Assembly (NCBI GenBank): GCA_020736575.1
Contig: JAGPYM010000001.1
Span: 124,001 to 188,000 of the forward strand
Source of the DNA: Thelonectria olida
Taxonomy: Eukaryota > Ascomycota > Sordariomycetes > Hypocreales > Nectriaceae
DNA: 64,000 nt
Direction of reading: 5' to 3'
This document shows positions 1 to 12,232 of this stretch, piece after piece. Position 1 is the first letter of the stretch. Each line of letters opens with the position of its first letter. Both the position numbers and the translations under genes were made by a program. A model generated the notes under the pieces. The model worked only from the letters and a program-made list of their open reading frames with translations. It made no database searches and was not told where the DNA came from.

Positions 1-3000
1 CCAGCATGGGACCATCCGCGCTTTCTCCGAGTCGAGAAATATGATGTAAAGGAGCCTGCTGATTGACAGAGAGCTGGTCGGGGTTGGCATGCCAGAGGCT
101 TTCATCGATCTCGAGTTGAATCCATCCACGCGGCCAGTTTCAGTTTTAGGTGAATCCCTCTGAGAAGGCTGACAGCGGCCTAGTAGAGAATGGACGTGGA
201 TGCCTCGGGGGTCGGGATAGGCTACGGCGTGACAATGGTTCGACGAGGTGGGTGTCTTGAGCGAACCCATGCTGGGCACGGATTGGGCACCTGGGGTAAA
301 GCGGAGGGCGCCATGCTGAAGAAAGACTCCAAAAAGGCAGGGAGGCCGGTATTACAGGGCACTCAACGATCTGCTTCCAGAAGGGCCCTGTTTTGATACC
401 TGACGCCGGCTCTCCGGGTGAATTGGTCCTCGTACACCTGACAGCCGTGAATATGTAGGCTCCAGGATCACCCAAGCTGCCGAGAACCATCGTGAGCCTT
501 TTACATTGTCGACTGGTTTCTGTGTGTCAAGCAAGTGACGACGCCAGCTCTCATCAAGCGCTGACATTCTCATTGCACTGACCCAGTGGCTGTTCGGGAC
601 CAAGTATAAGATTAATTAACAGCAAAACAATCCGTCTCGAACTTTGAGGCGGGCGTTAGTTGTCTAAAGTGATAGCACCGGCAGGGATGTTCGGCAGCCA
701 GTGGATAGCTGGAGAGGGTCCCGGCCGGGCCCAAGATCCAAATCGGGGGAGACCCCGAATGGACGCGGATGAGCACACGCCAACGGGCGATGCTAGCTTG
801 GATCGATGAGGCGCACCTGTCTGGAGGGACACGAGGGAGTGGGCCAAAGGAGCGAGACTGGGATGCAGATACAGAGGCGACATAGTAATTTCAGTGAGGC
901 CTTGTTAGTGAATGCAAGTGAATTATCAGCGTCCGGGGTGTGAAAGTGGCGACGAAGCAATGCAGCCATCCCCCATCATGACTGGTTTTTACCAATGCAA
1001 GCCCTACGAGGCAAGATATCAGCGTATACCCGCATAACGGTGTGCAGGTTTCAACGGCCTGTCATCCGGATCGATAGTATTGATCATTGATCATTGCGAT
1101 TGTTCGATGCTATGCCGCATACCGACTTGGCGATTGAATGATGAATCATAAGCCAGGAATTTAACCAGGTTGTCTGATCAAGTGAGCTTCGACGAGGGCG
1201 ATCTGCATGTCGAATTGGACAATATGATACACGACTAAAATTGCTGAGAAGCCCATGGAGAGAAAAGGCTTTCACCCTCACCTGAGCATGCCTCAACCAA
1301 GGGTAGCATATCCGTGGAGGGTGTCACGTCACGTCATCCTTCATCTTGATTCCCTGTTGGAGATGTCTAGACAGGGTGATGGGAGGCAAATGGTGACAGC
1401 GTCCTAGAAAATTGACAGAGTTGCGAGACGGCCACATGTAGGTTGGCTTCCCGGAGATGTTGGCGCTCCGAGCGGATTCAAATACGGTACATAATCTAGC
1501 ACTGGTGCTTATGACTGAAGTGAGTGGCCGATGCCATGGTTCACTCGGCCGGTTGACGATCGAGCTCGGTGATAGAGAAAAGAGGGACCACAGCTGTGCT
1601 CCGCGGGATGCTTTCAAGACAGGACAGGGGAGAAGAGAGTTGGGCGAAGCAGGATGAAAGAGGCATTTAGGGGAAAGCCCCTGGCCCTGTCAACGGCCCA
1701 CATGCTGTGTAGGAGTAGGGGAGCGATCTCGTCCCCATCTGCGGGAGCTGGGATGAACGAAGGGCGAAGGATAACCTGGGCCTGTGTGTAGCTAATGGAA
1801 GCGTTATGGCGAGTCAATGGAAAGAGTCTGGAATGTTGCAGACCAAGGGGTCGGGTAGATAGAGTAGTCCTAAAGTGGATTCGACTCATGTACGAAGACA
1901 CCGTGCCTGAGGCCCAGGGGTTTCGCCGAGGACAAGGAGCTTGAAGAGATGAGCTGGGTCACCAAGAAGCGTGCCGAGGGGCTAAGATCTCCAGGTATGA
2001 CGAGCTGAGCCGGTGTGATTCGACGGTTGTTCGGAGGAGGAGCATCGGAAGGCGAGAGCGGACACAGCGACGGGATGAAGAAAAGCGAGAATTGGATTCT
2101 GGAATGGCAGATGGTTGATGCCAAGCAGGCGCTGTTCGAGGGACGATGGCTTGCCTCATCTGGGCCGAGCCCACTGGGTTTCAGGCTGTGAAAGGTGTCG
2201 TCGGCCTATCGCGTTGTCAGTCTCACGCCCCAAACGACACTGGCCCCGCCATGCCTTAAGCGAGGTGCTCACTGACCACAATTGTCCACCTCAAAGACCA
2301 GTCCCCCGCTGCCCCGACGTCCAACGGCGCCTCATGGCAGCGGGTGAGGTGGGCAGCCATGATGGCGAGGTGTCGAGGGTGCCGCCTCCTGCAGCTGAAG
2401 AGGGGACGTTTTGATGACAAGGGCGGAGAAACAGGACGAGGTTGGAGGAGGCTCACTTGGTGCGTACGCTTGTCGGACTGGACCGAATCCGCGCGGAGTT
2501 TGACGGATGCGCTTACCGAACTAATCGTCCCATGGAGAGTTAAGGCGATGAGTCTAATAGGGAAGCATGAAAGAGAGGAAAGTTAAGATAGAGTGAGGTT
2601 GTGTGGCGCAATGCAATGCAATGTACGAAGCAGCTGGTTACGAGGCCAGGCACGCACCTTGGGAAGGAACGAAGTTCATGCTCGGGAGCTTCTTACTCCT
2701 TCCGTCCACTGCAGCGGGACGCTGGGAGAGGGCAACAAGGAAGGTACCTGATGGCTGACTAAAACACCACCGAACCAACATGTCATTCTTTCTTCTGTCT
2801 CAATCGCGAACGGAGTTTGCCATATGTGGTCCAAGTGCAAACTGCGAACAACCTGGCACACGCCCTGCTAAAAGCTCACCCACCGCCCTGGGCCCGGCAT
2901 TGACCAGGACCTGGGCGTTTAGCCTTGTCCTAGTATCTCCATTGTCAGATGCGAAGCCATCCCAGGCTTGGCCCTACGTGCCCCTTCTGTGTCTCCCGGA

Positions 3001-4375
3001 TGACTAGATCCAGTTCGTCTGCTGTCGATTACCCGGTCGAATCTCGCACATCCAAGTAAGGGGACAGCCGATGGGGTCGAGGTATCAGGGCGACGGAGAA
3101 GAAGACCCTTGCATCGACGACACACAAGCCAACAAAACAGCACCACGCATGGAGGCTCTAACGATGCGAATCGCTGACAAACACCATCTCTCCACCGACA
3201 TGCACTCGCCTGGCCCCTGCTAGAGTCCGAATTCCTGGTCTTGGTCCTTGGCTCTCGCGTGGCCTGGCCGTCTGGAGTTTAGGTGGCGTCCAACGTCTGC
3301 CTCTCCCGATGTTCCTTGTGCCGGCTCTGGCTCATCCCCATTCCCCATGCTCCATCGGCTGCGGTGTTAGCTTTCGAAATGCCAGGTGCTAAACCTCACC
3401 GGTACGCACGCCCACCTCATGGATCATACCGGTATTGTCCATCCAACCCCCCTACCCACATGGGGCATCTGTACATCATACCTCTAGGAGCAGTGCAGGG
3501 CGTGGTCCCAATTCAATTCGAGACAGGGAGTTTGCCGCCGCCCATGGAGCCTGGTTCATCCTGTTCTCTCGCTCATGACTTAGCCGAACACCAGAGGGAC
3601 TGAACTAAATGACCATGTCGGACTTCCCAGCACCGTGACAGTTTCTGTCCATCAGTACGGTTGATGGATGGTATTGTGGCGGGCCCCAGGGCTCCTGTTC
3701 CCCGGTTGGTCAGTTGGGGGTGCTTTCGTTGGGGGCGGAGGCTTGACTTTGGGGGTAGCCTCCGGTCCTTTCTCCTCATCATCAAGATGATCCCTTGGGA
3801 GCGCTCCAATGGTGAGTCTGGCCGAGACGCCCAACTCGGTGTGCCTACGCATCGAGCACTGCAATGCTCACGGACCGCCGACTAGGTAGGAACAATACTG
3901 TTCTTGCATGTTTCCAGGGCCAAAGCCAGACCCAGAAGAGCCGGGGCCCGTCATCTTGGCCCAGTCCGAGAGGAACTCGCTGTCTCCACCATCAACCATC
4001 GACACCACCATCATCGTCGCCCCCTGGTCGCTGTCACTAGCCACCTCCACACCAGCAACGTCGAAAATGAGACCGTCGACTGGGGTTCGGGTCAGTCGTA
4101 CAATTTTGGGCTCCGGGGCTGGTCAACAGGGCGTCCCTGTTTTGCCTTTCGTCTTCTGAGCTCGACTCACATAATACCTGCATCTAATCCTCAACCCCAT
4201 CTCTTCCCGTTCCGTCTCCCGTCTTCCGTCCTTTATACCTTTGGCAAGTCCCACTGCCGAGGTGTCTGCCCATTTCTAGATTCTGCCTCAACGAGAGTCT
4301 CGATTATCCGGTTCTGTTCTCAGCCTCGACAGTCATCCATCCAACCTACCAGCGTCTCCAATTCAACTCTCGTTT
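1..4375. other. gene-free stretch before the first regulator gene
   Basis: I see no coding region here. The open frames are short, overlap on both strands and match no family I know. The last few hundred bases (from about 4150) turn CT-rich, with many CCATC and TCTTCC stretches, as is usual for a long 5' leader and core promoter of a fungal gene, so this part probably belongs to the regulator starting at 4599. No repeats longer than short homopolymers, no transposon ends and no tRNA boxes were recognised. Confidence 0.6.
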
Positions 4376-4423
4376 ATGACAAGATATCACCAGATGATAA
4401 GGGACATGGATCATCTGGAATGA
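4376..4423 (+). promoter_or_regulatory. 15-codon upstream ORF in the leader of the Zn2Cys6 regulator
   Basis: An ATG at 4376 opens a 15-codon frame ending in TGA at 4421-4423, about 175 bases before the regulator's start codon. It lies in the CT-rich stretch likely to be the 5' untranslated leader. If transcribed it would be an upstream ORF able to reduce initiation at 4599. The transcription start is unknown, so this remains an inference. Confidence 0.35.
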
Positions 4424-4598
4424 ACTATCCCATCTAACGACACGACACGTTATTGCCATTTTTGTTCCTTATTTTGTTCGCCCATTCTGGTTCACCACCT
4501 TCGCCTCCACAGCTACCCCTCGTCCCTTTCACGAAAGATTCGCCCGAGTGCACGCACGGTCGTTGTTGAGAACCTCTTCTATCCGGTTAAGCTAGGAC

Positions 4599-7598
4599 AT
4601 GACCGTAACTGTATACGATCCAATGAACCCTCACATGCCTGGAGTCCACCCTGTGGCCATTCCCCGGCCACAGGTTGGCATTGAGCGTCTTGCACCACGG
4701 CGCATGAGTAACGAGCCCCGGGAGTCTATGAATTGCAAATCGTGCCGAAAGAGAAAGGTGAGGATCATAGCCACTGCTCAAAATTCCTTCCCCTCTAACA
4801 TGACATATTAAGATCAAATGCAATCGACTTCGGCCGTCCTGTGAGGCCTGTCAGGTCTTTCAGTGTCCGTGTATCTATGGTGAGCTTATATGTGCCTCTG
4901 GAATTGTTTCACCATTCTTCCAGAGTTTCGGTGATCTTTTTGACATGCTAACAATGCCCAGATGCAGTACCAAAGAAGCGTGGGCCAAAGACAGATGTGC
5001 TAGAGGCACTGCTAAAGAGAGTGGATGGACTAGAAGCAAAACTCCGGGAGAAGAACGACGAAGATGCCTCACCAACATCTGCGAGTGCTCCAACATCAGG
5101 CAAGACAGATGCTTCAGTATCTGGCTCACAGGCAGGCGATGGGGGAGAGCCTGCTGCAAAGCGTGTTGCGGTGGAGAGCCGACCGTCTCCTGGTGACACG
5201 GATACAACAATGCTCTCTCCAGCCACGCCTATCAACAGGTGCGACCACGAAACACCTATATTACCGAGACACCTTGAGCTAATTTTTCATAGGGAGCCGT
5301 CCCCGAACCCTGCTCAAGCTGACGCCCTGCTGGACACCTACTTCACCCGTTTCCATGGCAAGCCCTATTACATTCTTGACGAATCCTCCATTAGGCAACG
5401 GCTTCAGTTGAACCAACTTCCAGCCTATCTCTCCAATGCCATATCAGCCGTTGCAGCCAGGTATGTCTTGTTGAAATGGTCTCAGGTAGTAGTCTAAAAC
5501 TTGAAATTAGGTATACCGCCCATCCGAACGGGTACCAGGCAGCAATCAGACTGAGCGAGGAGTTTGCAACTCGCGCAAGGAAAGACATCAGCACGGACGA
5601 GCCCTCCATTGACGCTCTCCAGGCGCTCTTACTGTTGGTGAGCGCCTTTACAGCGGCAGGAAAAGGAAAGAAGGCGTACATGTTGATGAGTAGACACTCC
5701 CTCTCCTCCCGTTTGCCAATTCCGGTCACTAACATACTACAGCAAATGCTACAGGCATGGCAATGGCACTCGAGATCCACAGAGAGATGGACTCGCAGGC
5801 CCGGATGACACCTGTGGAGCGAGAGATGCGGAGACGGCTCTTTTGGACTTGCTACCTGATCGATCGATTCCAAACGACAGGCGCTAAGCGGCCATGCCTC
5901 ATCAGCGATAACTCGATTCTCCTTCGCCTCCCATGCTGGTCGCCAAACTCGTCATCACTCCCGGTCGAGGGAGAGTTCTTCCAAGCCGGCTCAAATCTCC
6001 AGTACTTTCAGGGCAGCGGCAAAAAGCCCCAAGGGAGCACGGGTATGCTCATTGATATCACGCGGATACTTGGGAACACCAACCGATACCTTGCTGCTGG
6101 GGGTGTTAAGGGTGACTCTCATTTCCCTTGGCACTCCCTTTCCACTCTATCCAAGATCCGACACGATGTTGATATCTGGGCCTCAGGTACCGAGGAGGTC
6201 TTCTCGAGCCTGAGCACGCTATTCGGCCAAGCGGATTCCACCATTTTGGTGTTGAGCAAGCTTATCTACCATCTCATCCATTGCCTCATCTACCGACCTT
6301 TCTTGCCCATCGACCTAGCCGAGCTCGCCGAGACTGGACAGCATCAATCATGGCAGATTGAGGCTACCAACATGTGCTTTCTCCATGCCAACGCCATCGC
6401 GGAATTGATCGAATTCGGAAAGCAGACAGGGACTATCGAGTGGCCTGCATTTGTCGGATACTGCATTTGCACGGCAGGAACGGTGCACATCCATGGAGCG
6501 CACTACAGCAAGCAGGGCGGCAACGGAGAAGTCAACGTGTTTGGTTCTTCGGCGGATTTCCTATCTCGAGAAATGCAGCAGTTGAGTGAGTTAAGGTATT
6601 CCTGGGCTTGCGTTCAGCACCAAAGGGAGACACTGCAGGGCATCTACAACGCCCATGGGGAATTGGTCAAGACGCTGGCACGCAACGCGATGCGGTATAC
6701 ACCTGGCTTCCACAGCGAAGACTTCTTCGATCGATACTCCAATATCGGTGGCCCTGGCGGCCAGTCGTTCAGTTTCGACGCGGCGAACTTGACCCTTTCA
6801 GACGTCACGATCGATTTCACAACAGACACTTACACGGGACATGAACTGTATAGCACTCGCGCCACTAACGGATCTGATCGACCCAACCTCAAGCGCAAGA
6901 ACACAGCCCCAGTACCTCGAAAGCGACCTGACGTCAAAGTCATCTCTAGCCTATCAACGTCAGCCTCTGGTCTCCCAACTCCAGGACATCCTCAAAGATC
7001 CTTCTCATACACGGCCGGCATGATGCCCCAGTCATCTCCAGGACTTCTTGCCACACCGACGTCGATGCCACACGACCACGAGCCTCAAATCGGTAGTTTG
7101 CACGATCATCTAGATGAAACATCTGCGAACAGTGCAGCAGTCGCAGCTGCTGCAGCTGCAGGCTTCAGCTTGTCGCCTTCGACACACCACGCCCCTGGCC
7201 AGGGTATGCCTACGATGGGGGGTGCGCCGTTCAGCCCTCCATACAGCTATGGTTCTGGTTCGAGCGTGAATCACAATGGAACTGTGGTGATTAATGAAGC
7301 CAATGGGGGCTACGATGCTATGTTTGGAACACTTCCGACGAATGCTTTCAGTAGCCCCGCAGCGTGGCATGGCGAGGAGCAACATCACCCCGCCAAGCTC
7401 AATCACACGCCGACCATGGGAGCAGCCCCAAGCCCCGGAAACAGGAGCAACAACGGTAGCATTGGTACAGCCCAGGGAGAAGAGAAGGACCCATTTCTGA
7501 CGCTTCTTGAACAGCTTGCTGAAAACGAGCAGCGGTCTCAGAATGGCCACGGCAGCGACCTGGACTTCTTTCTCGGTGGTTCGGTTTCCAACTCCTGA
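4599..7598 (+). CDS. Zn2Cys6 fungal-type transcription factor (about 901 aa, six exons)
   Basis: Probable nuclear DNA-binding regulator; its target pathway is not recognised. Exons by eye: 4599-4757, 4813-4879, 4962-5238, 5293-5460, 5511-5689 and 5743-7598; phases close and give 901 residues. The binuclear zinc cluster is C46, C49, C56, C63, C66 and C73, followed by a basic linker (KKRGPK) and a short coiled coil ([15 protein letters not shown]). A fungal-specific middle homology domain follows at roughly residues 170-420, including the typical [17 protein letters not shown] stretch. The C-terminal 250 residues are low-complexity and probably disordered, with a basic patch near 665-680 (KRKN...PRKRP, a possible NLS) and an alanine run near 745. 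Introns 1 and 2 bracket a 67-base exon carrying the second half of the zinc cluster. The N-terminus is not XlnR-, AmyR- or FacB-like, so I give no symbol. Confidence 0.9.
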
Positions 7599-9226
7599 TG
7601 CAGGACATAAAACAACAACAATTTCACTTCTTTCACCAAGCTGTTTCAAAACAAAACCTTCTCTGTGTTTTATTTTTATTTGTTTAGGCATTGGGTCTGG
7701 ATTTGTTTCACAACGAAAACACCAAACCTTAGGAGGACACGGGGGCACACGAAAAGGCGGTTCTTTGTACATAACGAAGCACGAACGGGCGAACAGAACG
7801 CATGCTCTGGGTGGAGCCGGGTGCGTTCCATGTCCAGGCGCAATCATTGTATCAGCATTTGCGGGAGTAATGAGTTTTCTTTGTTCGGTTTGGGCGTCTT
7901 TTGGCTGACTTGAAGGAGTTTTGAATTTGGATGCCGCCATTAATTGGAGAGGTGAGAGGGAGATTGAGGCAACACTGGATTATCGTCGAGGGCTATTATC
8001 TGCCTATGTAACAACACTGAACAGCAAGGAAAGTTTTGAATATGCAATATTTTATTATAGATACAATTCGGCTTAATTATTTGAAGGGTATGTGACAGAA
8101 ACATTACAGCCTTATCCATCACCAGCTTAAAGCAAGACCTCAGCTTCATCATGTTGATCGTCTGTTGTTCAGCTGAGAGCGCACAGTCCTTTGCAGGAAT
8201 AGCGAAACCGAGCCTTAGGCTTGGGACTTTCACACGCTAGAATAAGCGAATCCCAACGGCTTCTTCCTTCTTTTCTTTTCTTTTCTCCTCTGTCTAGGTC
8301 TAGGATTGCAGCGCATTTGGGTCCGGGGTGATGAAATAGCTCCCGGCCTGCCGCCTGCCACCCTCAGGGCGGAGTACCACCCCCCGGGTGACATGCACAA
8401 GGGTTTCTTCGGGATTGCGGACCGCTTCTCAGTGCCTCGGGGTTGAAGAACGAAATTGGCACGGAGCAACGGGCGGGGACGTGCCATGGTGGAATCGGGA
8501 ATGCACGTCGTGGAGGATCTGGCCAGAAACCGGCAGGGGTGGGTTTCTGGTTTTCAACATCGTTTAGAGTACCCGAACGCCGGAGAAGATCATGGTCGAG
8601 TCAGTTCACTGCGATATACACGTAAACACGTCATGGACTTGTGGTCATGGCTTGTCAGTATTGTCTTATGTCTGGTATCAACACGGCCCTTTTTTTATGT
8701 AAAACACTCGGTGGATGCTCGGGGGCCACTCTGGCTGCGTAATCCGCCCTGGGCAAGGACGCCCAGACTGCTCAACGAACAAGCGAGGGAAGAAGTCTCG
8801 GCAGTCGATGAGGGGTGTGTGCTTGTTTTCCTTCTCGAACAACCAGGTACTTGGCAGTTTCTATTCTCTACTCGAGACAACGGTTCGGGAGGAAGCTTGG
8901 GACGAAATGTGGCCGTCGGAGTCGGTGGGGTTGATGACGGGAACGACGCTTTTCTCTTTTCGAGATATGATCGCGAGCGCATAGGCCGTCGCTTGCACAA
9001 TGAGTACGATACTAGTTGAGCACCGTTGTTACACAACTTGGTCGAGTTGAAACTTTCCTCGTATAACAAGTCAAGACAACTCGAGAGCATGAACTCATCA
9101 TGACTCGTGAGCTCCTTTGATACCGAAAATGGCCCAAACATGTTTCTAGAAGCATAGAATTCCTGCGTCAGAGCCAAATTTTAAAGACAGTAACAACCAG
9201 CCCACTTTGTACATACCGAATTTCCG
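7599..9226. other. convergent intergenic region
   Basis: Lies between the 3' ends of the Zn2Cys6 regulator (+) and the MFS transporter (-). A T-rich stretch near 7650-7690 and an AT-rich patch around 8030-8095 would suit 3' processing signals. There is a TTCTTTTC-type pyrimidine tract at about 8263-8290. Open frames of up to 187 codons on opposite strands (8456-9019 and 8695-9177) overlap one another, have unlikely composition and match nothing, so I do not call them genes. Confidence 0.55.
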
Positions 9227-11269
9227 TTAGGCTTCGCCGATGCCTTCGTTCTCTGTGGCAATGGCTCTATCTTCGTCCTCGTCCATCGTGACCTCATCTT
9301 CGTCATCGGTTGATTGTGCCACCCAGCCCGTCGCAGCCTGAGCCGCAACCATCATGAGGCCCAGTGTAGCAGCTGCTTGCCAGACTCCCCTCGCTGCGCC
9401 AGCATATCCGTCCATAGCCACTTGCTGTTCGGCGCTGTTGAGATCGCCGCCGAATACCATCCCAGGCGTACCCGCAAGTTTCGATATCAGCCTTCTCCGC
9501 TCATCGCTTAGTTCATCTCCGCCATCAAGGCCGAGGAACCCAGAAACAAGACTGCTGCGTAATAGCCGATAGAATATGCCCCCACCAATGGCTGTGCCAA
9601 AGCTGCCTCCGAAGCCTCGAAACGTCGCTATCAGGCTTGTGGTGACATACTGCGTGCTCTTGTGGCTGAGATGAAGGACGTGTGCCAGGGTATAGTTGAT
9701 TCCAGCGCCAGTGGCAAGCCCGTTCAAGAGAACCGCTGAAACAAATAGCTCGATTGGTAGGTTGGGTAAAGCAATAAACGAGAGGAGATACAAACTCAGA
9801 CTGAATATGAGCAACGAAACTACCGACGGAAGCCAGAAGGCACCATCCCGCTTGATATGTAGCCACCCAACGACAAGGCCACCGAGAGCAAATCCCAAGT
9901 TGGTCGGAATAAGAATCGACCCTGCAGTTGCTGGTGAGTCGCCACGGGCTGCAAGCATGAAGATGGGCGAGTAGAATAAGACGCTCCAGCGTGCGGACAT
10001 AGTCCCCAGCTGGGCAAGGCATGAGAATAGGATGCCTCGGGAGGATAGGACCCTGATGGGGATAATGGGGTCGGTTGCAAGGCGATACTCAACAGTGAGA
10101 AATAGGAAAAGGGTGACGAGAGAAGAGACAAGGGGCAATATCTGGATATCAACCGCCAAACTGTAGAGAAAAAGGACGATTGTGAGGGTCTCGATGGACA
10201 TGCCGTGTTAGTGAGCGTTCAAGCAAATACCCAAGGGACGTGGCAGTGAACTAACAAGAAGTGAAGCTCCAAGATAGTCAATTCGGGCTAGTCGTTCCTT
10301 GACAGTGCCTTTGTCACTAGATTCTGATCCCATAGAGCTGGGAACACTCAGGTAGACGCCGAGTCCAGTAATCAAGGCGCAAGGTACCTGGGCCCAGAAC
10401 AACGGCCTCTGCATCTCGTCAGTATACTCCAATACCACCACCAACAAGGTAAACAGCTTGACTTACCCATCCGACAACAGGCATCAGTCCCCCAAACACA
10501 ATGGCTCCGAACGACACGCCAATAGTAAATCCAGCGTTGATACACCCCATGGCAATGCCGCGTGTCCGCTCCGTCGTCAATTCCAGTCCGAAGATGACAG
10601 CCAGTGTCAGCACGCCAGCGCCGCCTACTCCCGCGACGACTCGGCCCGCGAGAAAGCCACCGAAATTTACGGCTCCAGCACATAAGCCACTCCCGACGGC
10701 TATGAGTCCAGCCACGCACAGGATGAGGAGGCGAGGCGGAAAGATGGTGGCGAGGCGACCAGCGATGGGTGCCAGAGATGACATGGGGATTAAGAAGGCG
10801 CTGCTAAACCACATGGCGTTGTTGTCATATGTATGCAGCTCCAAGGCAATGGTTCCTTGGATCAGGGTCATTCCCGACATGTTGGTTGCTGTAGGGTAAG
10901 CCCCAAGGGGCGATTTCAGCGTCCATACATTCAAGGTATATTGGGGAGGAGGTCGAGTTTGCTTCTCGAGAGCATACCTTGCAAGAATATCAGAAGCCAC
11001 AAGCTCAGGGCCATGGCAAGTAGTCTCGAAGGACTGATCCGGGTGCCATTTGATGAACGCGCTGCATTCTTAACAGTCAGTTGCCTATCTAGAGGACGAC
11101 CGCTTCCAGGTGTTTCTGCGCTCGAGCTCGAGTCGGATGGTGGCAGCAGCAAGGGCGTCTGCTCCGTAGCCAACTCGTCTTCTCGAGTTCGAGAGCCAGG
11201 GTCATCCGCAGTGTCGGAGGTGGAGATGGAGTTGATGGCCGTGGCCGCATGTTCAGAGCCGGAACTCAT
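9227..11269 (-). CDS. MFS transporter of the vacuolar basic amino acid / Fnx1-Vba type (about 609 aa)
   Basis: Multi-spanning proton-coupled transporter, likely in the vacuolar membrane. Exons, reading down the minus strand: 11269-10978, 10888-10467, 10408-10256 and 10189-9227, giving 609 residues. The first about 75 residues are hydrophilic and Ser/Thr-rich and contain E36-Q-T-P-L40-L41, an exact [DE]xxxL[LI] vacuolar sorting signal. The helices that follow contain the family segments NMSGMTLIQG, DNNAMWFSSAFLIP, a long small-residue helix GRVVAGVGGAGVLTLAV and FGGLMPVVGWRPLFWAQVP. The C-terminal tail is strongly acidic (DDEDEVTMDEDED). Family knowledge: Fnx1/Vba proteins move basic amino acids into vacuoles, while relatives in the same DHA2-like branch export drugs, so the substrate is uncertain. 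It is divergent from the SET gene across 963 bases. Confidence 0.88.
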
Positions 11270-12232
11270 GACGGTGAAGACGGAAAGTCGGTCACAGAGA
11301 ACGGACGAGAAGTGCGATCACAAAACAGGGCACTGGTGATTGAACCGAACTATCGCTTGATATCATAGCTAGAAGTCAACGGAAGAATACAAATTCGAAA
11401 TGGATGAAGTTGAATTGACTACAGTTGCTGAATGCCCTTGTTGAGTTGTTCATGCTTCCTGCCTTTTGTGTTATCTATCTAGGTAGTTGATTGGTAATCC
11501 GGCATGGTCGGCTTACCCTGGAGCCCCTGGTAACAAACTTGGAGGGCGAGGTGGATGGACATGAAGCATGTATATCCTCTTTTTGTAACTTACTAAATGA
11601 CAAAACTCACGCAACGGACTCTTGGAATGCATGTGGGCTCGTTTTCCACTCGGAAATACGAAGCACATATAACATTGTTGCACGTACGGCATGAGAGTCT
11701 CCAATCGGCCGGACGGGTGTCTCTGTGTGGCTGCCTCGTACCATAGTGACCGCGGATGACACGGTTTGATCAGATCTGGCAGGAGCATTCCAAGATCGAT
11801 TCAAAATCAAGATGAGAGTCAAAGCTTCTCGCCGCACTGGCTTCACTTCGATAATACACTTCAGTCTCTTCCAAGGAAACCCTCGGCTAAGAGGCAGCAT
11901 GTCTCGCCCTTATACTCCAGCTCTCCAGTCGCTCATTCGTCCTCGGCTATGGCCCGGGAGAATAGCACCGCATCGATCCGCCGCAAAGGCAGCTCCAGTG
12001 GGCCACTTCCGCTCCTGCGTCTCCGGACATCAAAGTCCCATCTCACATACCCCAGTTATTCCACTGAAAAGGCCTCACTTGCAGTCACGTTCAAGCAGCC
12101 TGCAGTGCGCTGCATAACCGCCGGATATCAATCTCCTCGTCCATCAGCCAAGGTGCCAGAGCTCGACAAGCCATTTCCCTTTTTAAAACCCTCGTTCATC
12201 GTTCGTTCCCGGCTTATGATCCTGATTCCACC
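11270..12232. other. divergent promoter region between the MFS and SET-domain genes
   Basis: This holds the upstream regions of both flanking genes. A TTTTTAAAACC stretch at about 12179-12190 is a possible TATA-like element 45-55 bases before the SET-gene ATG. An out-of-frame ATG at 12216, with C at -3, would overlap the main start and run to 12365. The main ATG (CCACCATG) has a much better context, so leaky scanning would favour it. Nothing else was recognised. Confidence 0.45.

Noticed and set aside
3904..4437. 177-codon open frame before the first regulator
   Set aside because: His/Pro/Ser-rich translation of a CT-rich leader. It matches nothing and lies where a promoter and 5' UTR are expected.
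8456..9177. Overlapping open frames of 187 (+) and 160 (-) codons
   Set aside because: They lie in the 3' region between two convergent genes, overlap on opposite strands, have no recognisable domain and implausible composition.
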